Origin: Lachnospiraceae bacterium | GTDB lineage: Bacteria; Bacillota; Clostridia; Lachnospirales; Lachnospiraceae | Reading direction: 5' to 3' | DNA: 64,000 nucleotides | NCBI GenBank assembly: GCA_024682375.1 | Contig: JAIKZI010000013.1 | Coordinates: forward strand, 25,910 to 89,909 | In this document: positions 45,832 to 54,869 of the stretch, piece after piece | How the letters are laid out: every line of letters begins with the position of its first letter | How positions within the stretch are numbered: the first letter of the stretch is position 1 | Position numbers and translations under genes: made by a program | Notes under the pieces: generated by a model | Seen by the model: only the letters and a program-made list of their open reading frames with translations | Databases searched by the model: none | What the model was told of the DNA's origin: nothing

Positions 45832-47055
45832 ATGTATAGAGACTATTACGACCATTTCAAACAGAGCTTACGACTAGATTATAAGTACATAATTTTTACC
45901 CTGGCATCTATTGCCATAGGAGGAATCACAGGAGTTTGCGGTGCCTACTTTGCAATTCTTATAAAGTATGCCGCTGAAACCAGAGCACATCATCCATGGT
46001 TAATTTTCTTCATGCCAATCGGCGCTGTAGTCATCTACTACTTTTATAATTTCACTACCGGAAAGAAAAAAGCAGACACAAATACTGTCATAAAAGCTTC
46101 CGAGAACAAAGGTCCCGTTCCAAAGAGAATGGCTTTCCAGATTTTTTTCTCAACTATATTTTCACATTTATTAGGAGGTTCAGTCGGTCGAGAAGGTGCA
46201 GCACTTCAGCTCGGCGGCTCCATCGGATATAACACAGGAAAGCTTCTTCGAGTTCGCGATGAGAACTTAGGCATCATGGTAATGTCAGGTATGGCCGGTG
46301 CTTTCTCCGCACTCCTAGGCGTTCCACTTACAGCAGCGATCCTCGCAATTGAGATTTCTTCAGTTGGAATGATTCACTACAAGGCTTTGGTTCCAGTTGT
46401 TTTTTCCTCAATAACAGCAAAATATATTGCAACACTTATAGGCGCTCCAACAGTAAATTTCGGTCGCGTTTCCGTGCCAGACACTACTATAACTAATTTG
46501 TTGAAGATTTCTTTGCTCGGAATCATCCTCGGTATGATTGCCTTCCTATTCATCTTCGCAATAAGCTATACAAACAAGCTCTATTCAAAGATTTTCAAGA
46601 AGCCTTATATAAGAGCTTTTGTCGGAGGCTGCATCGTTCTAGTTCTAACTCTTTTGGTCGGCTCCCAGGACTACAACGGTTCCAGTTCAGATCTAATCGG
46701 GCTAGCTATCTCAGGCGATACAAGAAGTTATTCTTTTATTCTTAAGATTGTTTTCACAGCCCTTTCACTCGCCGCCGGCTTCAAAGGCGGAGCTATCGTT
46801 CCATCTTTTGTAATCGGTTCAACAGCAGGTTGTGTCCTCGGCAATCTCCTCGGCATCGACCCAGGATTCGCCGCTTCCCTCGGAATCGGCGCTGTCTTCT
46901 GTGGCGTAACAAACTGCCCGATGGCCGCTCTTCTCTTCTGCTTCGAACTCTTCGGCATGGACGGCATCCCATTCTACCTGCTCGCCATCTCGATTTCGTT
47001 TGTATTCAGTTATGAAAAGAGCTTCTACTCGGCGCAAGAGTACAACATCAACTAA
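45832..47055 (+). CDS. ClC-family chloride channel/antiporter
   Basis: A 407-residue integral membrane protein with the ClC signatures GGSVGREGAALQLGG (including the gating Glu), GAFSALLGVPLTAAI and GGAIVPSFVIGS. There are no CBS domains. It exchanges or conducts chloride or other halide, perhaps for acid resistance or fluoride export; the sequence does not discriminate. It is divergent from the deaminase gene. The mosaic repeat array starts about 20 bp after its stop, and the first array hairpin may be its terminator. Confidence 0.93.
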   Translation: MYRDYYDHFKQSLRLDYKYIIFTLASIAIGGITGVCGAYFAILIKYAAETRAHHPWLIFFMPIGAVVIYYFYNFTTGKKKADTNTVIKASENKGPVPKRMAFQIFFSTIFSHLLGGSVGREGAALQLGGSIGYNTGKLLRVRDENLGIMVMSGMAGAFSALLGVPLTAAILAIEISSVGMIHYKALVPVVFSSITAKYIATLIGAPTVNFGRVSVPDTTITNLLKISLLGIILGMIAFLFIFAISYTNKLYSKIFKKPYIRAFVGGCIVLVLTLLVGSQDYNGSSSDLIGLAISGDTRSYSFILKIVFTALSLAAGFKGGAIVPSFVIGSTAGCVLGNLLGIDPGFAASLGIGAVFCGVTNCPMAALLFCFELFGMDGIPFYLLAISISFVFSYEKSFYSAQEYNIN

Positions 47056-47077
47056 CCCCAAAAGTGGTTTTAGCGTA

Positions 47078-48600
47078 GAGGTAAAAAACACCCTCCTCGA
47101 ATTCAACAAAAGAATTCTCGAAGGGTGTTTTTTACTGGGTGCTGCGAGAAATTTACGGATACTTCCTTCTCCTAACTTGCTTTCGTCCGTAGGGGTAAAA
47201 AACGCCCTCCTCGAATTCAATAAAAGAATTCTCGAAGGGTGTTTTTTACTGGGTGCTGCGATAAATTTACGGATACTCCCCTACTCCTAACTTGCTTTCG
47301 TCCGTATTTTAGTCCTGTTCATCGAGAACGATACGGATCCCTCCCTTCTCCCAACTTGCTTTCGTCTGTATTTTAGTCCTGTTCCTCGAGAACGATACGG
47401 ATCCCTCCCTACTCCCAACTTGCTTTCGTCCGTAATTTAGTTCTGTTCCTCGAGAACGATACGGATACCTTCCTACTCCCAACTTGCTTTCGTCCGTAAT
47501 TCTTTAAGCAAGTTGCCGCAGAATACAGATACCTAAGTGTATTTTCTTGCCCTTCGTCCGTAGAGGTAAAAAACACCATCCTCGAATTCGATAAAAGAAT
47601 TCTCGAAGGGTGTTTTTTACTGGGTGCTGCGATAAATTTACGGATACCTTCCTACTCCTAACTTGCTTTCGTCCGTAATTCTTTAAGCAAGTTGCCGCAA
47701 GATACAGATACCTAGGTGTATTTTCTTGTCCTTCGTCCGTAGAAGTAAAAAACGCCCTCCTCGAATTCGATAAAAGAATTCTCGAAGGGTGTTTTTTACT
47801 GGGTGCTGCGATAAATTTACGGATACCTTCCTACTCCTAACTTGCTTTCGTCCGTAAATTGGTCCTGTTCCTCGAGAACGATACGGATTCCTCCTCACTC
47901 CTAACTTGCTTTCGTCCGTAATTCTTTAAGCAAGTTGCCGCAGGATACAGATACCAAAGTACATTTTCTTGTCCTTCGTCCGTAATTTAGTCCTGCTCCT
48001 CGAGAACGATACGGATACCTCCCTACCCCCAACTTGCTTTCGTCCGTAAATTGGTCCTGTTCCTCGAGAACGATACGGATACCTTCACACTCCTAACTTG
48101 CTTTCGTCCGTATTTTGGTCCTGCTCCTCGAGAACGATACGGATACCTCCCTACCCCCAACTTGCTTTCGTCCGTAAATTGGTCCTGTTCCTCGAGAACG
48201 ATACGGATTCCTCCCTACTCCCAACTTGCTTTCGTCCGTAATTTAGTCCTGCTCCTCGAGAACGATACGGATACCTTCCTACTCCTAACTTGCTTTCGTC
48301 CGTATTTTAGCCCTGTTCCTCGAGAACGATACGGATTCCTCCCTACTCCTAACTTGCTTTCGTCCGTAATTCTTTAAGCAAGTTGCCGCAAGATACAGAT
48401 ACCTAGGTGTATTTTCTTGTCCTTCGTCCGTAAAAGTAAAAAACGCCCTCCTCGAATTCAATAAAAGAATTCTCGAAGGGTGTTTTTTACTGGGTGTTGC
48501 GAGAAATTTACGGATACTTCCCTCTTCCAACTTGCTTTCGTCCGTAATTTAGCCCTATTCCTCGAGAACGATACGGATTCCTCCCCCAAACTTGTTCTAT
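47078..48600. repeat. Mosaic array of 20 palindromic repeat units (A, B, C modules)
   Basis: Units abut with no spacers and each ends in TCCGTA. Type B (64 nt, 11 copies, the last truncated) has CCTCGAGAACGATACGGAT and AACTTGCTTTCGTCCGTA. Type C (64 nt, 4 copies) starts ATTCTTTAAGCAAGTTGCCG. Type A (about 115 nt, 5 copies) starts with a terminator-like hairpin GTAAAAAACACCCT / AGGGTGTTTTTTAC. Order is A A B B B C A C A B C B B B B B B C A B. TACGGA and TCCGTA form a hairpin in A and B units. The array lies between convergent ClC and RNase H genes. 64 is not a multiple of 3, so it is not coding. Confidence 0.95.
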
Positions 48601-48606
48601 TATACT

Positions 48607-49317
48607 TTACATCTCCACCTCGCAATCAACCATAGCCTCGAACTGTGCTAGGTCGGCTTTTGTGTATTTTGAAGTTTTCAAGCCTGCGTATTTATCGCAG
48701 AGTTCATTGCCATCGACTGAGGTATGGCCTGGGACGTGAGTGAAGACAACTTCTATAAAAGGTTTGATTTCTGAGTTGTAAAAATCACGATACTTCTGAG
48801 TCATAGTATTCTTAGCCTGCCAAGCTCCTGTGCACCAGTGTTCTACACCTTCATAATCGTATCTAAGTTCTATCTTCTTGAAGCCCTGGTCCTTTGCACG
48901 CTGCATTGCAAACGTTGAGCCTAGGACCTCGCCTGCAACATTTCTATACTTTGCTTCTTCGTTTGAAGAAGGAAAGCCTTTATAAAAAACACTCTTTAAA
49001 CCATCTTTTATAATTTCATATACGGCGAAGGAATAGCCACCTGAGGTTGTAAAACTACCATCCGTAAAATATAGTGCATCCAAATCTGAAGGCATGTTTT
49101 TTGTTGAAAGATCTTGTGTTGAAACAGATCCCTTATTTTCACTAGAAGTTGATCCAGAAGCTCCATTTCTAAACGCCTCCTCGGCCTCTGCCATACTTTC
49201 ATAGCCTTTGAAAACTGCTCCACTGAAGCCCTTTACTTGCGCCTGGCAGTCTGACCAAGTTTTGTAGATTCCTGGTTTTCTGCCTTTTAATACAACGTAA
49301 GCAACTTTCTTTCCCAT
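48607..49317 (-). CDS. Ribonuclease H with N-terminal viroplasmin-like domain
   Basis: A 236-residue protein: Cauli_VI/viroplasmin domain (about 4-50, VAYVVLKGRKPGIYKTWSDC and FKGYESMAEAEEAF), a Ser-rich linker and an RNase HI domain with acidic residues in LYFTDGSFT, AGEVLGS, LRYDYEG and the HVPGHTSVDGNELCDKYA block. It degrades RNA in RNA-DNA hybrids. It is 4 bp after the diguanylate cyclase gene, the last gene of the GH2 operon; the repeat array follows directly. Confidence 0.92.
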   Translation of the reverse strand: MGKKVAYVVLKGRKPGIYKTWSDCQAQVKGFSGAVFKGYESMAEAEEAFRNGASGSTSSENKGSVSTQDLSTKNMPSDLDALYFTDGSFTTSGGYSFAVYEIIKDGLKSVFYKGFPSSNEEAKYRNVAGEVLGSTFAMQRAKDQGFKKIELRYDYEGVEHWCTGAWQAKNTMTQKYRDFYNSEIKPFIEVVFTHVPGHTSVDGNELCDKYAGLKTSKYTKADLAQFEAMVDCEVEM

Positions 49318-49321
49318 ATAA

Positions 49322-51028
49322 CTATTTCTCCATTTTCATTCTATTCTTCATTTTATACATTGCCTTGTCGGCTCGTCTTCTTGCTTCCTCAATCTCTTCA
49401 TCGCCGAAATAATAAGCGATACCATATGCGATAGAAAGCTCCTCTTCCCAACCATCACGACGACCAACCAACTTTTGATTAGAAGTAAGCATTGAAACAA
49501 TTAGTTCCTCGTCTTTTTTCAATCCCTCAGAGTATTCATAATAGAGAGGAACTAGAGCGATAAACTCATCTCCACCGACTCTAAATACCTTTCCCATTTT
49601 CGAAAAACTTCTTCTAATCACTTCAGAAGCTGACGTTAAATATTTGTCCCCGTATTCATGACCATAGATATCATTTACCAACTTAAGATTATTTAAATCC
49701 ATATTTATAATCATAAGACCAGCTAAATCGCCATCATGAACTTGTTCTTTGTAAAGCATCTCGCTTCTATAATAAGCAGCTCGATTTTCTATACCAGTCA
49801 ATTCATCTGTATAAGCCATCTTCTCAAAAGTCTCAGCTTTTATAGCTTTTTTCGAATTCTCATCTATCTCTCGATTATAATGAATTAGCATTATTACCAT
49901 AAGAATAAAAAGCGCTGTTCCCATTACTTTTGATGAGTTTGGTGTACTATTCCCAAGGTATGCATACTTAAAAATTGTATAGAACACACTAACAACAATT
50001 ATAAAGAACGCAAAAGAAATGGCCCCATTATTCTTCATATTCGCTTTTCTACGGTGTAAAACTGAATATTTTACAATTAAAACAACATCAAATAACGCTT
50101 CTAACATCGCTATTCCCTGGACATAGTATAGCAATTCATGATAATCACAATATCCTATCGTAATAAATAATAGCATACAGGAAACGGTAGCAAAGTTAAT
50201 CAAAACACATAATCTAATCCAAAACTTAGATTTAATTTCATAGAAATCATATACAAATCCAACTGAAGCATAAGCCGAAACCAATATCATAAATACATCT
50301 ATATTTTCAGCCACAACTGAACCTATGAAGATTAAAGGAAATATTCTAGATTCTAAAAACACCCAAAGAGAGCCCGCTATACCTAAGGTGGCCAGATATA
50401 ACATAGACATCTTCTGTCTATTATCTTTTGGCAATCCTCCAGATAGAAGAATAACCAACAAAGACAGAAAGATAACAGCTAAAGAAAGTACCGCACTTCC
50501 TATATTATCTCTAATACCTTTTGAAATATATGCACCCGAATTTCCAAGTGCAACATATTCAAAACATGCGCTATTATCATCATAAATTGGTTTTGCTATT
50601 ATTTGAACTTCCTTATCTCCAGCTTGATCACCTAAATTTACATAATGAACCTTCGTACCATACGACTTACCAACCATCCTTGAAAGTTGAGGTTTAAATT
50701 CATAAATCCTCTTTCCATCAACATACACTTTTATAAATGTATGCTGTGTCTGGAACATAAGTTCAACATTATCAGTAATTCCTTTCGGCAATTTCCTTTC
50801 AAAAGAATACGAACTACCATACTCCTTATAATTCATATTGACCTTATGTAGATCGACTAACTTGCCTGAGTCATCAGTCCATCCAGTATTAAATTTATAG
50901 CATGGCCTGGTTTCAATATTTTTCCCCTTTGCTATAGGCACGAAAACAGCGATTATGGCACAAATAACCATAATCGCTGTCAATATAGCTAAAACCTTAT
51001 AAAATTTCTCCGCTATTTTTTCCCTCAT
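49322..51028 (-). CDS. Membrane diguanylate cyclase (GGDEF)
   Basis: A protein of about 568 residues: membrane helix (about 10-32), an extracytoplasmic beta-rich region (about 35-185), seven further membrane helices (about 190-400) in a 7TM-DISM-like layout and a GGDEF domain. The active site RVGGDEF is intact; no RxxD inhibitory site is present where expected. It makes c-di-GMP, probably in response to an extracellular ligand. I start at 51028 (MREKIAEKF) because it has a GGA site; ATG 51082 would overlap the alpha-galactosidase by 85 bp. It overlaps that gene by about 30 bp, showing translational coupling. Confidence 0.9.
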   Translation of the reverse strand: MREKIAEKFYKVLAILTAIMVICAIIAVFVPIAKGKNIETRPCYKFNTGWTDDSGKLVDLHKVNMNYKEYGSSYSFERKLPKGITDNVELMFQTQHTFIKVYVDGKRIYEFKPQLSRMVGKSYGTKVHYVNLGDQAGDKEVQIIAKPIYDDNSACFEYVALGNSGAYISKGIRDNIGSAVLSLAVIFLSLLVILLSGGLPKDNRQKMSMLYLATLGIAGSLWVFLESRIFPLIFIGSVVAENIDVFMILVSAYASVGFVYDFYEIKSKFWIRLCVLINFATVSCMLLFITIGYCDYHELLYYVQGIAMLEALFDVVLIVKYSVLHRRKANMKNNGAISFAFFIIVVSVFYTIFKYAYLGNSTPNSSKVMGTALFILMVIMLIHYNREIDENSKKAIKAETFEKMAYTDELTGIENRAAYYRSEMLYKEQVHDGDLAGLMIINMDLNNLKLVNDIYGHEYGDKYLTSASEVIRRSFSKMGKVFRVGGDEFIALVPLYYEYSEGLKKDEELIVSMLTSNQKLVGRRDGWEEELSIAYGIAYYFGDEEIEEARRRADKAMYKMKNRMKMEK

Positions 51029-53363
51029 AATCAGCTTCCATAAAATAAAGTCTACTGTCTCCGCCTTTGAAAACTCTGACATTATCTACACCGGTGCCAA
51101 TATAACCCTGAGTAAGTCGCTGTCCTGCCTTCATAAGAGCGTTTCCATATTTATAAGTATCTTCACGTTCTCCATCGATATGACGGAATTTATCAATCAT
51201 GTTATAAACTAAAGAATTCTGTTTGATATGAATAGGAAGTCCAACTGTATTAATCAAATCTCCAAAATCCTTTATGCTGACATCTTTAGGAATATTAAAG
51301 AAATGATATTTCGTATCAGGATCCAATCCCTTTGGGAAAAAAGTAAGGTGAGGATTGTTGGCATGTGTCAGTTTCTCCGCTATCACACCGACTGCAACCT
51401 GTTTATCCTGTCGAACTACTGTCCACTCAAGAAGATTTCCTCTTCTTCCTCTGTAGAATTTTCCATTTTGGAATGTCTCACGATACTTCTTATAAATATC
51501 AATCTCGTTCTTCAAATCATTAAGTTCAGATTGAGACATATCTAACAAATTACATTCTACACCCATATTACCAAAAAATGCTACATGTGCTCTAGTAGAA
51601 AGTGGAGTAATTCTTAAAGTTTGATGATTTGGTACTGCTGAAATGTGACAAGTATACACATTTTGAGGATAACCATAAGAATATCCATTCTGAATATCCA
51701 TTCTGCTGATTGCATCTGTGTTATCACTAGCCCAAATCTGTGGGAAATATGAAAGCATACCTAGATCGAATCTATTTCCGCCTGAAGCACACCCCTCAAA
51801 TAGGATTTCAGGAAACTCCTCTGTAAGAGACTTTAACATCTTATAAAATCCCAAAACATATCTATGAAGAACCTCTCCCTGTCTATCTTTTGGAAGGTAT
51901 CTACTATAAACATCAGATACGATTCTATTCATATCCCACTTAACATAATCAATCTTTGCAGAATGAAGAACGGCAGACATTTTTTCCGTCATAAGCTCCA
52001 CAACTGCAGGATTAGCTAAATCCAAAAGTCGCTGATTACGTCCTTCGCTATGAGCCATTCCAGGGATATCCATGCTATATTCAGGATAAGCACGATAAAG
52101 ATCAGAATCTGTGTTCACCATTTCCGGCTCAATCCAGATACCAAAATCCATTCCAAGATCATGAATTCTATCAGCCAGACCTTTTAGGCCATGAGGAAGC
52201 TTCTTGGAATTTGGTGACCAGTCGCCAAGCGCTCTTTTATCATCAGAACGGCTACCAAACCAGCCATCATCCATAACAAAAAGTTCAATTCCAACATCTT
52301 TGCCTTTTTTCGCAAGCTTTACAAGCTTATCCTCATCGATATTGAAATAGTTGGCTTCCCAGCTATTTAGAAGAACAGGTCTCACTCTATCCTTCCAAAC
52401 TCCACGAACGATATTCTTTCGGACAAAAGAATGGAAATTCTGGCTCATGCCATTCATTCCCTCTTCACTGACAGTCATAACAACTTCGGGAATTTCGAAC
52501 TTCTCTCCGGACAAAAGCTTGTACTCAAAGTTTGTAGGATTGATACCTGATACAAATCTAGTCTTTCCAAATGAATTTACCTCATAAGCTGTATAGTGAT
52601 TTCCACTGTAGACAAGATTAAATCCATAGCAAAGTCCTCTATCCTCAGTGCAATCCTCTTCACTCATAATTGTAAGTGGATTAGATCTATTTGAAGAAGT
52701 TCCTGTGAAACTAGAATTTACAAACTTTCCACCGCAAAGTACAGTATCGACTCTGTTCATCTCATTTGTCCAGCCACCATGGAAAGATGTAATTCTATAT
52801 CCGCAGGTAGGGAAGTCAATAAGCGCTCCCATAGCCTTCTTTAGAACAACTTCCGCACCAGATGTGTTGGAAAAAATAGATGATCTTGCGATAACATTGC
52901 TTTCATTGAAAACACTGTAGAAGAGATCCAATGTATATCCATGATTTCGATCTTTAAGTCTAATCTTAAGATGATCAGCTGTTCCCTCATCATCATAAGA
53001 TGTTGGAAGTGTTTCAAAAATCACCTTCTCATCCAAAAGCTCATAAGAATCAAATACAAAATCCAGTGTTGAGCTTCCGTCTGCTGCCTCAATCTCAAGA
53101 AGCGCTTCTCTGATATCGCCTTTGCCATAGAAAGCTGCCTCCTGATCCAAATCCTCTAAAGACATAGAAGTCACATCATTTTCATAAAGGATGCTATTTC
53201 CATGCGCATTGGTGTGTGATTCAGACAAATCTGTGTCAGAATCCACATGAATATATGGACCATAATACAGATGCTCGAGTTGTCCCGTAGGACAAACTCG
53301 AAAAGCATATGTAGTATTTTCTGTATCTAAAACAAAAGTATTTTCATGAAAAACAGAAATCAT
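50997..53363 (-). CDS. Alpha-galactosidase, GH36
   Basis: A 788-residue enzyme with an N-terminal beta-sandwich and a TIM barrel: LLNSWEANYFNIDE, VMDDGWFGSR, DFGIWIEPEMVN, nucleophile Asp477 in VKWDMNR and acid/base Asp547 in WASDNTD. CASGGNRFDLG is also typical. It removes terminal alpha-galactose from raffinose-family oligosaccharides or galactomannan fragments. No signal peptide: cytosolic, fed by the GPH symporter 42 bp upstream. Confidence 0.96.
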   Translation of the reverse strand: MISVFHENTFVLDTENTTYAFRVCPTGQLEHLYYGPYIHVDSDTDLSESHTNAHGNSILYENDVTSMSLEDLDQEAAFYGKGDIREALLEIEAADGSSTLDFVFDSYELLDEKVIFETLPTSYDDEGTADHLKIRLKDRNHGYTLDLFYSVFNESNVIARSSIFSNTSGAEVVLKKAMGALIDFPTCGYRITSFHGGWTNEMNRVDTVLCGGKFVNSSFTGTSSNRSNPLTIMSEEDCTEDRGLCYGFNLVYSGNHYTAYEVNSFGKTRFVSGINPTNFEYKLLSGEKFEIPEVVMTVSEEGMNGMSQNFHSFVRKNIVRGVWKDRVRPVLLNSWEANYFNIDEDKLVKLAKKGKDVGIELFVMDDGWFGSRSDDKRALGDWSPNSKKLPHGLKGLADRIHDLGMDFGIWIEPEMVNTDSDLYRAYPEYSMDIPGMAHSEGRNQRLLDLANPAVVELMTEKMSAVLHSAKIDYVKWDMNRIVSDVYSRYLPKDRQGEVLHRYVLGFYKMLKSLTEEFPEILFEGCASGGNRFDLGMLSYFPQIWASDNTDAISRMDIQNGYSYGYPQNVYTCHISAVPNHQTLRITPLSTRAHVAFFGNMGVECNLLDMSQSELNDLKNEIDIYKKYRETFQNGKFYRGRRGNLLEWTVVRQDKQVAVGVIAEKLTHANNPHLTFFPKGLDPDTKYHFFNIPKDVSIKDFGDLINTVGLPIHIKQNSLVYNMIDKFRHIDGEREDTYKYGNALMKAGQRLTQGYIGTGVDNVRVFKGGDSRLYFMEADYEGKNSGEIL

Positions 53364-53405
53364 TATAAATTACCCCTTCTTTTTTCCCGAATAATACGGA
53401 AAAAA

Positions 53406-54836
53406 TTAAGCCTGATGTTTCTTCTCTAACTCATTTGAGATTTCGTCAACCTTTGCATCTGTAAGGATGTATCTCTTCTTAAACCAGCAGAATGCAAAGA
53501 TAAGTCCAAGAATAGGAAGTACTGTCATAACCATACGAAGTCCCATCTTTGATGAAGCTGCTACATCTTTTGAAAGGTCGATAAGCTTCTCTGCTTCTGT
53601 TGTATCTCCACTCTTTAAGTTTAGGAACTGAAGAGCGATTGATGTGATAAAGATTGCAATACCTGTTGCAAGCTTTACAACGAATGTCTGCATTGAGAAG
53701 ATGACTGATTCATCTCTTCTACCATTTTTAAGTTCACCATAGTCTACTGTGTTTGCAAGGAAGACTGTGATGATTACATTGTTCATACCGGCTGCTGCCA
53801 TGATAAGAATTCCAGGTACCAAGAATACAGGAACCGCTGTAACTCCAACTGTTGCAAGGAGAAGTAGAACGATGTAACCGATGATTGAGAATCCGATGCT
53901 GATGTAGAAAATCTTGATGCTGTTGAAGAATTTTCTAAGCAATGGATAAAGAATCATCATAGCAAGAATCTGTGCTGCACCGGCAACTGTGTTAAAGAGT
54001 GTGTAATCTTTGAACCAGCTGATACCACCGAGGTCATACTTGAAGAAGTAGATTACAAGGTTTGATGTAACATAGAGTGCTGTGTTTATGCATACGATTG
54101 TTACAACTACAGCCATCGCCTGATCGTTCTGAATAAGTGCTCTAAACATCTCTCCTACTGTAGGAGTCTCAAGGTTTACTGTAGACTTTTCTTTTACAAA
54201 GATACATGTAATTGTTGTAAATACTACGAAAAGGATTGCTACAATCCAAGCGAAATATTTGAAACCTACAATTTCAATTCCATTATTTGTTGTACCACCG
54301 AATGCTTCACCGAGTGCATGTACGATGATAATTGTAAAGATTGATACAAGTGCTGAACCTACACCGGCACATGAACGTGCAAGTGTTGTAAGTCCTTCTC
54401 TCTCTTTTCCACCCTTTGTAAAAGCAGGAATCATTGACCAGTATGGAATATCCATCATTGTGTAAGTAACACCCCAAAGAATATAGAATACTGCGCAGTA
54501 TGCAATCAGTCCGCTTCCACTAAGTGACGGTGGGCATGAAAACATAAATCCTAAAATAACCGCATTAGTAAGTGTACCAATCATAAGCCAAGGACGGAAC
54601 TTTCCCCATCTTGTCTTTGTCTTTGCAACAATGATACCCATTAGAGGATCATTAAAAGCATCGAACACTCTCGCTGCCATAAGAATAATTCCAAGAGCGA
54701 TTGAGCTCATTCCAAGTAAATCATAGAAGTAATACTGGATGTATGATGCTGATAGCATATACACCATATCCTTTCCTACTGCACCTAAACCGTAAGCGGC
54801 CTTTTCCCCGCCAGTAAGATTTCTTTTTGTTTCCAT
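53406..54836 (-). CDS. GPH-family sugar:cation symporter
   Basis: A 476-residue, 12-helix MelB-like carrier. Signatures: GLGAVGKDMVYMLSASYIQYYFYD, the RVFDAFNDPLMGIIVAKTKTRWGKFRPWL block of the GPH family and MMDIPYWSMIPAF. The Asp residues of the first helices needed for cation coupling are present (DAFNDP). It imports a glycoside with Na+ or H+. It lies between a GT-B-like gene and the GH36 gene, so its substrate is likely an alpha- or beta-galactoside. Confidence 0.94.
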   Translation of the reverse strand: METKRNLTGGEKAAYGLGAVGKDMVYMLSASYIQYYFYDLLGMSSIALGIILMAARVFDAFNDPLMGIIVAKTKTRWGKFRPWLMIGTLTNAVILGFMFSCPPSLSGSGLIAYCAVFYILWGVTYTMMDIPYWSMIPAFTKGGKEREGLTTLARSCAGVGSALVSIFTIIIVHALGEAFGGTTNNGIEIVGFKYFAWIVAILFVVFTTITCIFVKEKSTVNLETPTVGEMFRALIQNDQAMAVVVTIVCINTALYVTSNLVIYFFKYDLGGISWFKDYTLFNTVAGAAQILAMMILYPLLRKFFNSIKIFYISIGFSIIGYIVLLLLATVGVTAVPVFLVPGILIMAAAGMNNVIITVFLANTVDYGELKNGRRDESVIFSMQTFVVKLATGIAIFITSIALQFLNLKSGDTTEAEKLIDLSKDVAASSKMGLRMVMTVLPILGLIFAFCWFKKRYILTDAKVDEISNELEKKHQA

Positions 54837-54869
54837 TTTTAGTCCCTTTCTAAACTAACCAATCCCTTG

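Noticed and set aside
47000..48530. ORFs inside the array (e.g. 48051-48377, 47683-47898)
   Set aside because: The 64-nt unit shifts frame at each step, so the same sequence is read in all three frames; there is no ribosome site and coding is not credible.
47078..48600. CRISPR array
   Set aside because: Units abut and repeat in full, with no unique spacers between short repeats, and no cas gene is nearby.
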